From the NCBI GenBank assembly GCA_943327965.2, contig CALPYQ020000045.1:1-8521 (forward strand): a DNA stretch of 8,521 nucleotides, given 5' to 3'. Below the pieces are notes generated by a model. That model had not been told where the DNA came from. It did no database searches and was given only the letters and a program-made list of their open reading frames with translations. Below are positions 1-6,560 of the stretch, in pieces; position 1 is the first letter of the stretch, and the number at the start of each line of letters is the position of its first letter. Made by a program: the position numbers and the translations under genes. Source of the stretch: Singulisphaera sp. GP187. GTDB lineage: Bacteria > Pseudomonadota > Gammaproteobacteria > Burkholderiales > Burkholderiaceae_C.

Positions 1-2
1 AA

Positions 3-254
3 TTTAAGACTGAGCTTCATCCGGAAGGCAGTCTGGATGATTTGCTAGTGACCGCTGGATGGCCAGACTCAAAGATGTCTGTGCTGATTGTGGGACATCA
101 ACCCGTGCTGGGGAAAGCCATTGCTTATCTGTTGGGGCTGCCGCAAGGGGAGTGCTCTGTCAGAAAAGGCGCAGTATGGTGGCTCAGGAGTCGGGTGAGA
201 GATGGTGCAACACAAACAGTGGTGGTGAGCGTACAAACACCCGAACTCCTTTAA
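3..254 (+). CDS. sixA: Phosphohistidine phosphatase SixA, C-terminal part (5' end outside window)
   Basis: The frame is open from the left edge, giving 83 codons before TAA at 252-254, so this is the C-terminal half of a protein whose family is usually about 150-160 residues. The segment VLIVGHQPVLG (histidine codon at 96-98) matches the second conserved histidine region of the SixA branch of the histidine phosphatase superfamily. The N-terminal RHG motif carrying the nucleophilic histidine would lie outside the window. SixA proteins remove phosphate from phosphohistidine, in E. coli from HPt or nitrogen-PTS proteins, in the cytoplasm. The gene converges on ppx, and sixA next to ppx is, to my recollection, common in betaproteobacteria. 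The family call rests mainly on the VGHQP motif, the length of the remaining part and the context; another short histidine phosphatase is possible. Confidence 0.8.
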   Translation, partial: FKTELHPEGSLDDLLVTAGWPDSKMSVLIVGHQPVLGKAIAYLLGLPQGECSVRKGAVWWLRSRVRDGATQTVVVSVQTPELL

Positions 255-263
255 TTAGGATTT

Positions 264-282
264 AGCAGGGCGGCCTGTTTTT
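264..282 (+). terminator. Candidate intrinsic terminator of sixA
   Basis: CAGG (266-269) pairs with CCTG (274-277) around a GCGG loop. The stem can extend by G265-T278 and A264-T279, and five T residues occupy 278-282. It begins ten bases after the sixA stop, where a terminator would be expected. The stem is short, so efficiency is uncertain. Read on the other strand it lacks a U tract, so it does not obviously serve ppx. Confidence 0.5.
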
Positions 283-307
283 AAAGCGTGTTATCTGGAC
301 AGTGCGT

Positions 308-1828
308 TCAATTAATCGTTTTCCCATTGATTTCAATAAACTCTAATTCCCAGGGTGTTTTTTGCCAAGCAATGCATTCTTCTCGCAACAAATGCGCAGA
401 TTGCGGCCATTGTTGAAGCCAGGATTTTTTACACTGAATGACAAAACCGGATTTGTTGTCCTCTGCCACTTTGAGCGTAAAACCCTTCAGATCAGGATCA
501 CGTCTTGCATGGCAAAGAATGGCGGCCAAGCGCAGGCTCAACAATTGAAGAATGAACTCGGGGTCTTTGAGTTCAAGTTCTAATTTTTTCAATTTACCGC
601 GATGTCCCAAAATCAATTGGCTAAGACGATGCAACTCCGACATAGAAAATCCCGGTAAATCTGCATTGTCCAAAATGTACGCGCCGTGTTTGTGAAAATC
701 ACTGTGAGAAATACGGGTACCAATTTCCAGTAAGTGGGCAGCCCAACTCAGTTTCTTTTCAAGTCGCAATGCTTTGTCTGGGTCACAGGTCTCTTTGTCC
801 AAGATGGATTTGAAAAGGCTGGCTGCAGTTTTTTGGACGCGCTCAGCCTGTGCCACATCAACTGCAAATCGATTTCCTAATGCGACAACCATGGTGCTTC
901 GCAAGTCGGTGTTTTCTTCCCGTTGCAGAAGGTCATACAAAACGCCATGTCGCAATGCGCCTTGAGCGGCCTGCATGCTATCGATTTGCATCAAATCGAA
1001 GAGGGCGCACAACACAGCCAATCCGCCGCCAATGACGGGCTTGCGATCTTCTTTGACGCCCTCTAACCGAAGCGACTCGACACGTCCTGCTTTGATGAGC
1101 TTCTCTTTTAACCAGTCGAGGCTTTCGCGTGTGATGACGCCTTCCGTCCAACCTGAAGCTTGGAGTACATCGGCAACAGCGCCTATGGTGCCTGAAGAGC
1201 CGTATGCAATGTCCCAACAATTTTTGGGGTACAGCCCGATGGCTTCGTCAAGCACGGCTTTTGCGGCCACTTCTGCCCATTCAAAAGCCATGGGCGTAAA
1301 TTGGCCATCCGCAAAATACTTCATGGACCACTTGACGCTGCCAACTCGGTATGACTCCATGGTTTGAGGCTTAAAGCCTTTGCCCAAAATGAGTTCTGTC
1401 GAGCGGCCGCCAATGTCAACGACCAATCTTTTTTCTTCTGATTGAGGCAGCAAATTGGCGACGCCTGAATAAATGAGACGAGCTTCCTCCCTACCGGAAA
1501 TGACTTCAATCGGGTAGCCCAGAAGCTTTTCAGCTTGAACCAAAAAAACGTCTCGGTTCTTGGCTTCCCTCAGTGTTTGGGTTGCCACGGCTCTGACATG
1601 CTTTGAGCCAAAGCCAGACAAGCGCTCAGAAAAACGTGCCAGGCATTCCCAGCCGCGTTCCATGGCCTCTTGTGACAACATGCGATCGGCATCCAAGCCG
1701 TTTCCTTGGCGAACGGTCTCTTTCAAATATTCAACGCGGCGAATATGCCCGTGCTCAAGAACACCTATCTCCAGGCGAAAGCTGTTCGAGCCAAGGTCAA
1801 TGGCTGCTAAAAGTTGTCCGTTTTGCAT
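308..1828 (-). CDS. ppx: Exopolyphosphatase, Ppx/GppA family
   Basis: This 506-residue cytoplasmic enzyme should release phosphate processively from the ends of inorganic polyphosphate; related GppA enzymes hydrolyse pppGpp. The ASKHA-fold N-terminal half shows the phosphate-1 motif DLGSNS (residues 11-16), the SGREEAR segment (111-117) carrying the expected catalytic glutamate, and the phosphate-2 motif DIGGRSTE (138-145). A GSSGT loop follows near residue 212. The C-terminal third is helical and matches the HD-like domain of long Ppx proteins (AAHLLEIGTRISHSDFHKHG). Length fits full-size Ppx of about 500 residues rather than the short form of about 300. The start is fixed by an in-frame TAG directly upstream of the ATG, and no strong Shine-Dalgarno sequence is visible. 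It diverges from pstS, so polyphosphate breakdown is placed beside phosphate uptake. Ppx is favoured over GppA from this context, although sequence alone does not fully separate them. Confidence 0.93.
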   Translation of the reverse strand: MQNGQLLAAIDLGSNSFRLEIGVLEHGHIRRVEYLKETVRQGNGLDADRMLSQEAMERGWECLARFSERLSGFGSKHVRAVATQTLREAKNRDVFLVQAEKLLGYPIEVISGREEARLIYSGVANLLPQSEEKRLVVDIGGRSTELILGKGFKPQTMESYRVGSVKWSMKYFADGQFTPMAFEWAEVAAKAVLDEAIGLYPKNCWDIAYGSSGTIGAVADVLQASGWTEGVITRESLDWLKEKLIKAGRVESLRLEGVKEDRKPVIGGGLAVLCALFDLMQIDSMQAAQGALRHGVLYDLLQREENTDLRSTMVVALGNRFAVDVAQAERVQKTAASLFKSILDKETCDPDKALRLEKKLSWAAHLLEIGTRISHSDFHKHGAYILDNADLPGFSMSELHRLSQLILGHRGKLKKLELELKDPEFILQLLSLRLAAILCHARRDPDLKGFTLKVAEDNKSGFVIQCKKSWLQQWPQSAHLLREECIAWQKTPWELEFIEINGKTIN

Positions 1829-1845
1829 CTAATTCAATCAATTTT

Positions 1846-1859
1846 TGGCTGATAAGCCA
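1846..1859 (-). other. Small hairpin in the ppx upstream region
   Basis: TGGCT (1846-1850) and AGCCA (1855-1859) form a perfect five-base-pair stem with a four-base loop, 18-31 bases upstream of the ppx start codon. If ppx is transcribed from the candidate promoter at 1872-1905, the hairpin lies in its 5' leader. It has no T run on either side that would make it a terminator. Function is unknown and it may be chance. Confidence 0.3.
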
Positions 1860-1871
1860 TGTAGCCTTTTG

Positions 1872-1877
1872 ATTTTG
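1872..1877 (-). promoter_or_regulatory. Candidate -10 element for ppx
   Basis: On the minus strand the hexamer reads CAAAAT, four of six matches to TATAAT. It lies exactly 10 bp downstream of the minus-strand Pho-box-like 18-mer at 1888-1905, the spacing seen in the E. coli phoA promoter. It would start transcription roughly 35-40 bases before the ppx ATG. The hexamer is weak and AT-rich sequence yields such matches easily. Confidence 0.35.
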
Positions 1878-1905
1878 TGTCTTTTTTTTGTCATTTTGAT
1901 GACAT
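1877..1905. promoter_or_regulatory. Distal Pho-box-like cluster (candidate PhoB site, ppx-proximal)
   Basis: Three heptamers resembling the PhoB half-site CTGTCAT recur every 11 bp on the plus strand: GTGTCTT (1877-1883), TTGTCAT (1888-1894) and ATGACAT (1899-1905), matching at 5, 6 and 5 of 7 positions. The four-base linkers are TTTT and TTTG. The last two also form a near-palindrome, TGTCAT-TTTG-ATGACA (1889-1904), so the minus strand reads ATGTCAT-CAAA-ATGACAA. The site could therefore face either gene. Only the ppx direction has a -10-like hexamer at the 10-bp distance. Assignment to PhoB is inferred from consensus similarity and the presence of phoB in the operon. Confidence 0.5.
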
Positions 1906-1983
1906 TTTGTGTAAATTCTCGCTTATTTCAAAGCGCTGAAACTGATTTTGTCTGCGCTGATGAATCTAGTTTGCGCTCAGTTT

Positions 1984-2012
1984 TTGTCTAGAATTTGACA
2001 TCAAATCGTCAT
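1984..2012 (+). promoter_or_regulatory. Proximal Pho box cluster upstream of pstS
   Basis: Three 11-bp-phased heptamers resemble the PhoB half-site CTGTCAT: TTGTCTA (1984-1990), TTGACAT (1995-2001) and TCGTCAT (2006-2012), matching at 4, 5 and 5 of 7 positions. The AT-rich linkers are GAAT and CAAA. The last two make an 18-bp box ending 10 bp before a -10-like TAGAGT. In Pho promoters the PhoB dimer replaces the normal -35 element, which fits this layout. The middle repeat contains a perfect TTGACA, but it is 22 bp from TAGAGT, too far for ordinary sigma-70 spacing. This is the best candidate for the phosphate-starvation promoter of the pst-pho operon. Confidence 0.65.
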
Positions 2013-2022
2013 AATTGGTCGA

Positions 2023-2028
2023 TAGAGT
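2023..2028 (+). promoter_or_regulatory. Candidate -10 element of the pstS promoter
   Basis: TAGAGT matches TATAAT at four of six positions and begins exactly 10 bp after the proximal Pho box. Transcription would then start near 2034-2036, giving a leader of about 80 bases before pstS. An alternative is CATAAT at 2010-2015 (five of six), but it overlaps the Pho box and has no well-spaced -35. Confidence 0.45.
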
Positions 2029-2043
2029 CCTCAAGGTGACGCA

Positions 2044-2103
2044 ATGAATGATGCCAAATTAAAAATGTTCAAAGCGCTTACAAGCTTCAAATATCAACCC
2101 TGA
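2044..2103 (+). CDS. Possible 19-residue leader peptide upstream of pstS
   Basis: An ATG at 2044 preceded by AAGGTGA (2033-2039) opens a 19-codon frame, MNDAKLKMFKALTSFKYQP, ending in TGA at 2101-2103, 14 bases before the pstS ATG. The peptide has no recognisable domain, is lysine-rich, and shows no run of one amino acid as in attenuation leaders. Against it, the best predicted transcription start (about 2034-2036) would remove part of its ribosome binding site. It may be a chance frame in the pstS leader. Conservation in relatives would decide. Confidence 0.2.
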   Translation: MNDAKLKMFKALTSFKYQP

Positions 2104-2117
2104 ATCAAGGATTCAAT

Positions 2118-3140
2118 ATGTTAAAGATCAAATCATTGCTAGTTGCCATTGGCTTGACAGCCATGGCCGCTAATTCTATGGCTGCCGACTTGACTGGCGC
2201 TGGCGCATCCTTCCCATTCCCAATTTACGCTAAGTGGGCTGAAGCCTACAAAGCCAAAACTGGTCACTCTTTGAACTACCAATCCATCGGCTCATCTGGC
2301 GGTATCAAGCAGATCAAGGCCAAAACAGTTGATTTCGGTGCCACTGACGCGCCCATGTCCGCTGCAGACTTGGAAAAAGATGGCTTGGTTCAATTCCCAG
2401 CCATCATTGGCGGTGTTGTGGCCGTGGTTAACGTAGATGGCATTAAGCCAGGTCAAATTAAGTTGACCGGTGAGCTGCTGGCCGATGTTTTCTCGGGTGT
2501 TATTCCCAAGTGGAACGACAAGCGCATTACCGATTTGAACCCTGGTGTCGCTTTGCCTGATTCCGCCATCACGGTTGTTCACCGCGCTGACGGTTCTGGT
2601 ACCACTGCTGTATTTACTGACTATTTGTCCAAAGTGAATGCCAACTGGAAATCGACTGTAGGCGCTGGTGCTGCAGTGAAGTGGCCTGCTGCTTCTTCTG
2701 TGGGTGGCAAAGGTAACGAAGGTGTTGCAGCTAACGTCAGCCGCATCAAAAACTCCATTGGTTATGTTGAGTACGCATACGCCAAGAAAAACAACATGCC
2801 ACACGTTAACTTGCGCAATTTGGCAGGTCAGTTTGTAGCGCCCGATGATGAAACATTTGCCGCTGCTTCTGCTAGCACTGACTGGTCAAAGATTCCAGGC
2901 ATGAGTATTTATTTGACCAATGCGCCTGGTGCTAAGTCATGGCCCATCACTGGCGCTTCATTCATTTTGATGTACAAACAGCCAGCCAACAAAGCCAATT
3001 CCGCAGAAGTTATTAAGTTCTTTGACTTTGCTTTCAAAGAAGGTAAGAAAATGGCCGCCGAATTGGAATACGTGCCAATGCCTGACGCCACAACCGATTT
3101 CATTCGCAAGAATGTTTGGAACAACGTCAACGTGAAGTAA
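2118..3140 (+). CDS. pstS: Periplasmic phosphate-binding protein PstS
   Basis: PstS captures inorganic phosphate in the periplasm and delivers it to the PstC-PstA channel. The 340-residue protein begins with a Sec signal peptide (MLKIK, a hydrophobic core, then NSMAA; cleavage probably after residue 22 or 23). There is no lipobox cysteine, so the mature protein should be soluble. The phosphate-contacting loops of the family are all visible: TGAGASFP (26-33), GSSGG (58-62), FGATDAP with Asp77 (73-79) and RADGSGTT (156-163). Length matches the E. coli protein closely. The start has a good ribosome binding site, AAGGA at 2107-2111, six bases before the ATG. It is the first major gene of the operon, downstream of a Pho box cluster, and is followed by a strong terminator, consistent with high expression under phosphate limitation. 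Confidence 0.98.
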   Translation: MLKIKSLLVAIGLTAMAANSMAADLTGAGASFPFPIYAKWAEAYKAKTGHSLNYQSIGSSGGIKQIKAKTVDFGATDAPMSAADLEKDGLVQFPAIIGGVVAVVNVDGIKPGQIKLTGELLADVFSGVIPKWNDKRITDLNPGVALPDSAITVVHRADGSGTTAVFTDYLSKVNANWKSTVGAGAAVKWPAASSVGGKGNEGVAANVSRIKNSIGYVEYAYAKKNNMPHVNLRNLAGQFVAPDDETFAAASASTDWSKIPGMSIYLTNAPGAKSWPITGASFILMYKQPANKANSAEVIKFFDFAFKEGKKMAAELEYVPMPDATTDFIRKNVWNNVNVK

Positions 3141-3148
3141 ATCATCTG

Positions 3149-3180
3149 ACACCCACTGATTCATCAGTGGGTGTTTTTTT
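3149..3180 (+). terminator. Strong intrinsic terminator between pstS and pstC
   Basis: A perfect 11-bp stem, ACACCCACTGA (3149-3159) with TCAGTGGGTGT (3164-3174), encloses a TTCA loop and runs into seven T residues (3174-3180). It starts eight bases after the pstS stop and ends 23 bases before the pstC start. As no clear promoter is visible in the short remaining gap, it probably terminates only part of the transcripts, or stabilises the pstS 3' end, so that the binding protein exceeds the membrane components. Confidence 0.93.
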
Positions 3181-3203
3181 GACGGATAGAAAAAGAGATT
3201 TGT

Positions 3204-4184
3204 ATGAAGACTGAAGACAGTTTGATGACCCCTTACAGGCAGAGTATTCTGCGCTGGCAGCGGTGGCAAGATTTTATGTTTGAGAAAACAACCATGGTCT
3301 TTGCACTGTCCACATTGGTGGCGCTAACAGGCATCATTGTTTCTTTGTTCATCAGCTCTTGGCCCGTTTTAACCACCTTTGGTTTTGAGTTTTTTTACAC
3401 GGTTGAGTGGGACATCATCAATTCAAAATTTGGCGGCTTGATCGCTATTTTTGGTACGGTCATTACTGCGTCCATTGCTATTTTGATTGCATTGCCTTTA
3501 AGTTTCGGCATTGCTGTTTTCTTGACAGAAACTTGCCCTATGCCCCTGCGCCGTCCATTGGGTACGGCCATTGAGTTGTTGGCTGCTGTGCCATCCATCA
3601 TTTATGGCATGTTTGGCTTATTTGTTTTTGCCCCCTTGTTTGCTGAATATGTTCAGCCTGCTTTGGCGGGCACTCTAGGACAAATTCCTGGTATCGGTAT
3701 TTTGTTTACTGGCGCCTTCAACGGCGTCGGTATTTTGGCAGCGGGCCTTATTTTGGCCATGATGATTCTGCCCTTCATTGCCTCGGTCATGCGCGATGTC
3801 TTTGAAATTGTTCCTCCTATCCTAAAAGAGTCCGCCTATGGCATTGGCTGTACCACTTGGGAAGTTGTCACCAAAATTGTTTTGCCCTACACCAAAACAG
3901 GTGTTGTGGGCGGGGTGATGTTGGGACTAGGACGCGCCCTGGGTGAAACCATGGCAGTGACTTTCGTCATTGGCAATGCCCACAAGCTATCGCCGTCACT
4001 GTTCTCACCTGGCAACTCCATTGCCTCTACCCTTGCCAACGAATTTGGCGAGGCTGAACCCGGCCTGCACTATTCCTCGTTGTTCACGCTTGGCTTGGCT
4101 TTGTTCCTCATCACCTTGGTGGTGTTGTCATTGGCCAAATGGATGTTGATTCGCGCTGAAGCCAAGAAAGGTATGAAAACATGA
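3204..4184 (+). CDS. pstC: Phosphate ABC transporter permease PstC
   Basis: PstC is one of the two inner-membrane subunits forming the phosphate channel with PstA. The 326-residue sequence has a short charged N-terminus and about six hydrophobic spans, clear ones near residues 30-52, 77-107 and 119-145 and a last one near 295-315. The conserved [18 protein letters not shown] segment (127-144) is typical of Pst permeases. The cytoplasmic EAA-type coupling loop lies around 208-230 ([12 protein letters not shown] followed by IVLP), followed by [10 protein letters not shown]. The start at 3204 has a purine-rich AAAGAGA about six bases upstream; an in-frame ATG at 3225 is a possible shorter start, less favoured because its upstream sequence is weaker. 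Its stop overlaps the pstA start by ATGA (4181-4184), indicating translational coupling. Confidence 0.97.
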   Translation: MKTEDSLMTPYRQSILRWQRWQDFMFEKTTMVFALSTLVALTGIIVSLFISSWPVLTTFGFEFFYTVEWDIINSKFGGLIAIFGTVITASIAILIALPLSFGIAVFLTETCPMPLRRPLGTAIELLAAVPSIIYGMFGLFVFAPLFAEYVQPALAGTLGQIPGIGILFTGAFNGVGILAAGLILAMMILPFIASVMRDVFEIVPPILKESAYGIGCTTWEVVTKIVLPYTKTGVVGGVMLGLGRALGETMAVTFVIGNAHKLSPSLFSPGNSIASTLANEFGEAEPGLHYSSLFTLGLALFLITLVVLSLAKWMLIRAEAKKGMKT

Positions 4185-5047
4185 GCACTCGAACTAACAT
4201 GGACCCCTCTATTTATGCAAAGCGTAAAAGGGCAAATTTATTTGGCCTCATATTGTCGATGTCTGCAATGGCCATCGGCTTGTCATTCTTGCTTTGGATT
4301 TTGTTCATCTTGACGGTGAAGGGTTTCTCAGCCCTGAACTTTGATTTGCTGTTTAAAAATACGCCGGCACCAGGTACAGAAGGCGGTGGCTTGGCCAATG
4401 CCATTGTCGGCAGTCTGATGATCGTGGCATCTTGTACCTTGCTTAGTACACCTATTGGTGTGTTGGCCGGTGTGTATTTGTCAGAGTACGGTGATAAAAG
4501 CAAAAGCGCATCCATCACGCGCTTTGTCAATGACATCATGTTGTCTGCACCATCCATTGTCATTGGCTTGTTTGTTTATGCGTTGGTCGTGGTTCCTACC
4601 AAGCAATTCTCAGGCTGGGCTGGCACCATTGCGCTGTCACTGATTGCCATACCGGTGGTTGTTCGCACAACCGAGAACATGCTGAAGTTGGTGCCAGTCA
4701 GTTTGCGCGAGGCAGCATTTGCCTTAGGCGCACCCAAATGGAAAGTATCCACCACAGTGGTACTAAAGGCTGCTAAGAGCGGTGTGATGACAGGCTTGTT
4801 GTTGGCATTGGCTCGCGTTAGTGGTGAAACAGCACCTCTTTTGTTTACGGCCTTGAACAATCAGTTCTTCTCGCTGGACATGAGCAAGCCCATGTCCAAC
4901 TTGCCCGTCATGATTTTCCAATTTGCCATGAGCCCCTACGAAAACTGGGTTAACTTGGCATGGGGCGGCGCCTTACTCATTACCCTGACTGTTTTGTTAC
5001 TCAACATCATTGCACGTGTTGTGTTCCGTGAAAAAGTCTCAGTTTAA
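4181..5047 (+). CDS. pstA: Phosphate ABC transporter permease PstA
   Basis: PstA is the second channel subunit of the PstSCAB importer in the inner membrane. The 288-residue protein starts with a basic cytoplasmic stretch (KRKR near residue 14), then a first span at about 20-46, and about six spans in all. The [13 protein letters not shown] segment is the counterpart of the PstC motif. The coupling loop contains [14 protein letters not shown], with Glu177-Ala-Ala as the EAA core, followed by [12 protein letters not shown]. Length is usual for the family. It overlaps the pstC stop by four bases and has no evident ribosome binding site beyond coupling. pstB follows 21 bases after its stop, in the same reading frame. 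Confidence 0.97.
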   Translation: MSTRTNMDPSIYAKRKRANLFGLILSMSAMAIGLSFLLWILFILTVKGFSALNFDLLFKNTPAPGTEGGGLANAIVGSLMIVASCTLLSTPIGVLAGVYLSEYGDKSKSASITRFVNDIMLSAPSIVIGLFVYALVVVPTKQFSGWAGTIALSLIAIPVVVRTTENMLKLVPVSLREAAFALGAPKWKVSTTVVLKAAKSGVMTGLLLALARVSGETAPLLFTALNNQFFSLDMSKPMSNLPVMIFQFAMSPYENWVNLAWGGALLITLTVLLLNIIARVVFREKVSV

Positions 5048-5068
5048 TCATTCAACCGAACAATCAAA

Positions 5069-5845
5069 ATGAATACATTGCCTGCTACCAAAGAAATCAT
5101 TCTTGAAGTTAAAAACCTCAACTTTTTCTATGGTTCCTTTCAGGGTTTGAAGAACATCAACTTGGACATCCAGAAGAACACCGTGACGGCCTTCATTGGG
5201 CCTTCCGGTTGCGGCAAATCCACCTTGTTGCGCACACTCAACCGCATGTACGACTTGTACCCGGGACAGCGTGCAGAAGGTGAAATCAACTTTGACGGTG
5301 AAAATATTCTGAATCCTAAGCAAGACTTGAACTTGCTTCGCTCACGGATTGGCATGGTTTTTCAGAAACCAACGCCATTCCCCATGTCCATCTACGACAA
5401 CATCGCTTTTGGTGTGAAGTTGTACGAGAACTTGTCGCGCAGTGACATGGACGACCGAGTCGAGTGGGCCCTCCAAAAAGCGGCCATCTGGAATGAAGTG
5501 AAAGACAAGCTGGGTCAAAGTGGCTTGTCCTTGTCGGGCGGGCAGCAACAACGTTTGTGCATTGCCCGTGGTATTGCGGTTAAGCCTTCTATCTTATTGT
5601 TGGACGAGCCCACTTCAGCACTTGACCCTATTTCAACAGGCAAGGTAGAAGAACTGGTGCATACCTTGAAGAGTGAATACACTGTGGTCATTGTGACGCA
5701 CAACATGCAGCAAGCTGCGCGCGTGTCCGATTACACAGCTTATATGTACTTGGGTGAGTTGATGGAATTTGGTGAAACAGACCAAATTTTTATGAAGCCA
5801 GCACGTCAAGAAACAGAAGATTACATTACTGGCCGTTTCGGTTAA
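5069..5845 (+). CDS. pstB: Phosphate ABC transporter ATP-binding protein PstB
   Basis: PstB is the cytoplasmic ATPase that drives phosphate import, working as a dimer on the PstC-PstA pair. In 258 residues it shows the Walker A motif GPSGCGKST (44-52), the Q-loop FQKPTPFP with Gln99, the ABC signature LSGGQ (155-159), Walker B LLLLDEP with Asp179 and Glu180, the D-loop SALDP (183-187) and the switch His211 in VTHN. The [15 protein letters not shown] stretch and the C-terminal ITGRFG ending are characteristic of PstB among ABC ATPases. All catalytic residues are intact. The sequence before the ATG (ACCGAACAATCAAA) offers no good Shine-Dalgarno, so translation may depend on ribosomes arriving from pstA. 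No alternative upstream start exists in the gap. Confidence 0.98.
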   Translation: MNTLPATKEIILEVKNLNFFYGSFQGLKNINLDIQKNTVTAFIGPSGCGKSTLLRTLNRMYDLYPGQRAEGEINFDGENILNPKQDLNLLRSRIGMVFQKPTPFPMSIYDNIAFGVKLYENLSRSDMDDRVEWALQKAAIWNEVKDKLGQSGLSLSGGQQQRLCIARGIAVKPSILLLDEPTSALDPISTGKVEELVHTLKSEYTVVIVTHNMQQAARVSDYTAYMYLGELMEFGETDQIFMKPARQETEDYITGRFG

Positions 5846-5861
5846 TTAGGAAAGAGAAATC

Positions 5862-6560
5862 ATGGACAAGCATATTTCAAGTCAATTTGACGCCGAATTG
5901 GGCAGTGTTTCAACTCGCGTCTTGGAGTTGGGTGGTTTGGTTGAGTCGCAAATTCGTCACGCCGTTTATTCTCTATCGCAGTTCAACGTTGAAGTTGCCG
6001 ATCAGGTTATCGCAACCGAATCACAAGTGAACTCCATGGAAGTCGAAATTGATCGCGATTTGTCTTCCATCATTGCACGGCGCCAACCAACCGCGCGCGA
6101 TTTGCGTTTGCTCATTGCTATTTCAAAGATCACTGCCAATTTAGAGCGTGCGGGTGATGAGTCAGAAAAAATTGCCCGCATGGTGAAGTCCATCATTGGC
6201 AGTGGCAGTGCGCGTGCATTGCCTTCCTCTGAGCTGCGCATTGCTTCAGATTTGGCTTCAGGATTGTTGCGCAAAGCGCTAGACGCATTTGCCCGCTTGG
6301 ATGTGACTGAGGCCGTGTCCATCTTGAAAGAAGACGATTTGATTGATGCAGAGTTTGATGGCTTTGTACGCAAGTTGGTAACCTACATGATGGAAGACCC
6401 ACGCACCATTTCTGCCAGTTTGGATTTGTTGTTTGTCGCAAAGGCCATTGAGCGAATTGGCGATCACGCCAAGAACATTGCAGAATTCATCATTTACGTG
6501 GTCAAGGGTGCTGACGTTCGTCACATCGCCTTGGCCGATGTGGAGTCTGTTGTCCAATGA
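5862..6560 (+). CDS. phoU: Phosphate signalling regulator PhoU
   Basis: PhoU is a cytoplasmic, mostly helical protein that links the Pst importer to PhoR and keeps the Pho response off when phosphate is plentiful. The 232 residues show the expected tandem repeat of two three-helix bundles. Each repeat carries the metal-binding signature: ERAGDESEKIA (95-105) in the first and ERIGDHAKNIAE (197-208) in the second. RQPTARDLR (74-82) between helices is also typical. A good ribosome binding site, AGGAAAGAG (5848-5856), precedes the ATG. Its TGA stop overlaps the phoB ATG (6557-6560), which ties the off-signal and the response regulator to coupled translation. Confidence 0.97.
   Translation: MDKHISSQFDAELGSVSTRVLELGGLVESQIRHAVYSLSQFNVEVADQVIATESQVNSMEVEIDRDLSSIIARRQPTARDLRLLIAISKITANLERAGDESEKIARMVKSIIGSGSARALPSSELRIASDLASGLLRKALDAFARLDVTEAVSILKEDDLIDAEFDGFVRKLVTYMMEDPRTISASLDLLFVAKAIERIGDHAKNIAEFIIYVVKGADVRHIALADVESVVQ

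Noticed and set aside
264..282. Bidirectional terminator serving both sixA and ppx
   Set aside because: On the minus strand the hairpin is followed by CTAAATCC rather than a T run, so it supports termination only on the plus strand.
975..1367. 130-codon plus-strand open frame inside ppx
   Set aside because: It is the complementary-strand shadow of ppx. The serine/proline-rich translation has no domain, and there is no supporting ribosome binding site or context.
1995..2000. Perfect TTGACA read as an ordinary sigma-70 -35 box
   Set aside because: No acceptable -10 hexamer lies 16-18 bp downstream. The nearest reasonable one, TAGAGT, is 22 bp away, which fits a PhoB-activated promoter better.
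2292..2804. 170-codon open frame on the minus strand, antisense to pstS
   Set aside because: It lies wholly within pstS, whose motifs are intact in the other frame. The translated product has no recognisable domain; it is a by-product of pstS codon use.
3225..3227. Alternative pstC start at an internal ATG
   Set aside because: The upstream ATG at 3204 has a better purine-rich ribosome binding sequence (AAAGAGA). The choice adds only seven residues, so the shorter form cannot be excluded outright.
4213..4563. 116-codon minus-strand open frame inside pstA
   Set aside because: Shadow of a membrane-protein gene; pstA is unambiguous in the forward frame.
6002..6373. 123-codon minus-strand open frame inside phoU
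   Set aside because: Fully antisense to the conserved phoU repeats, with low-complexity composition and no family resemblance.
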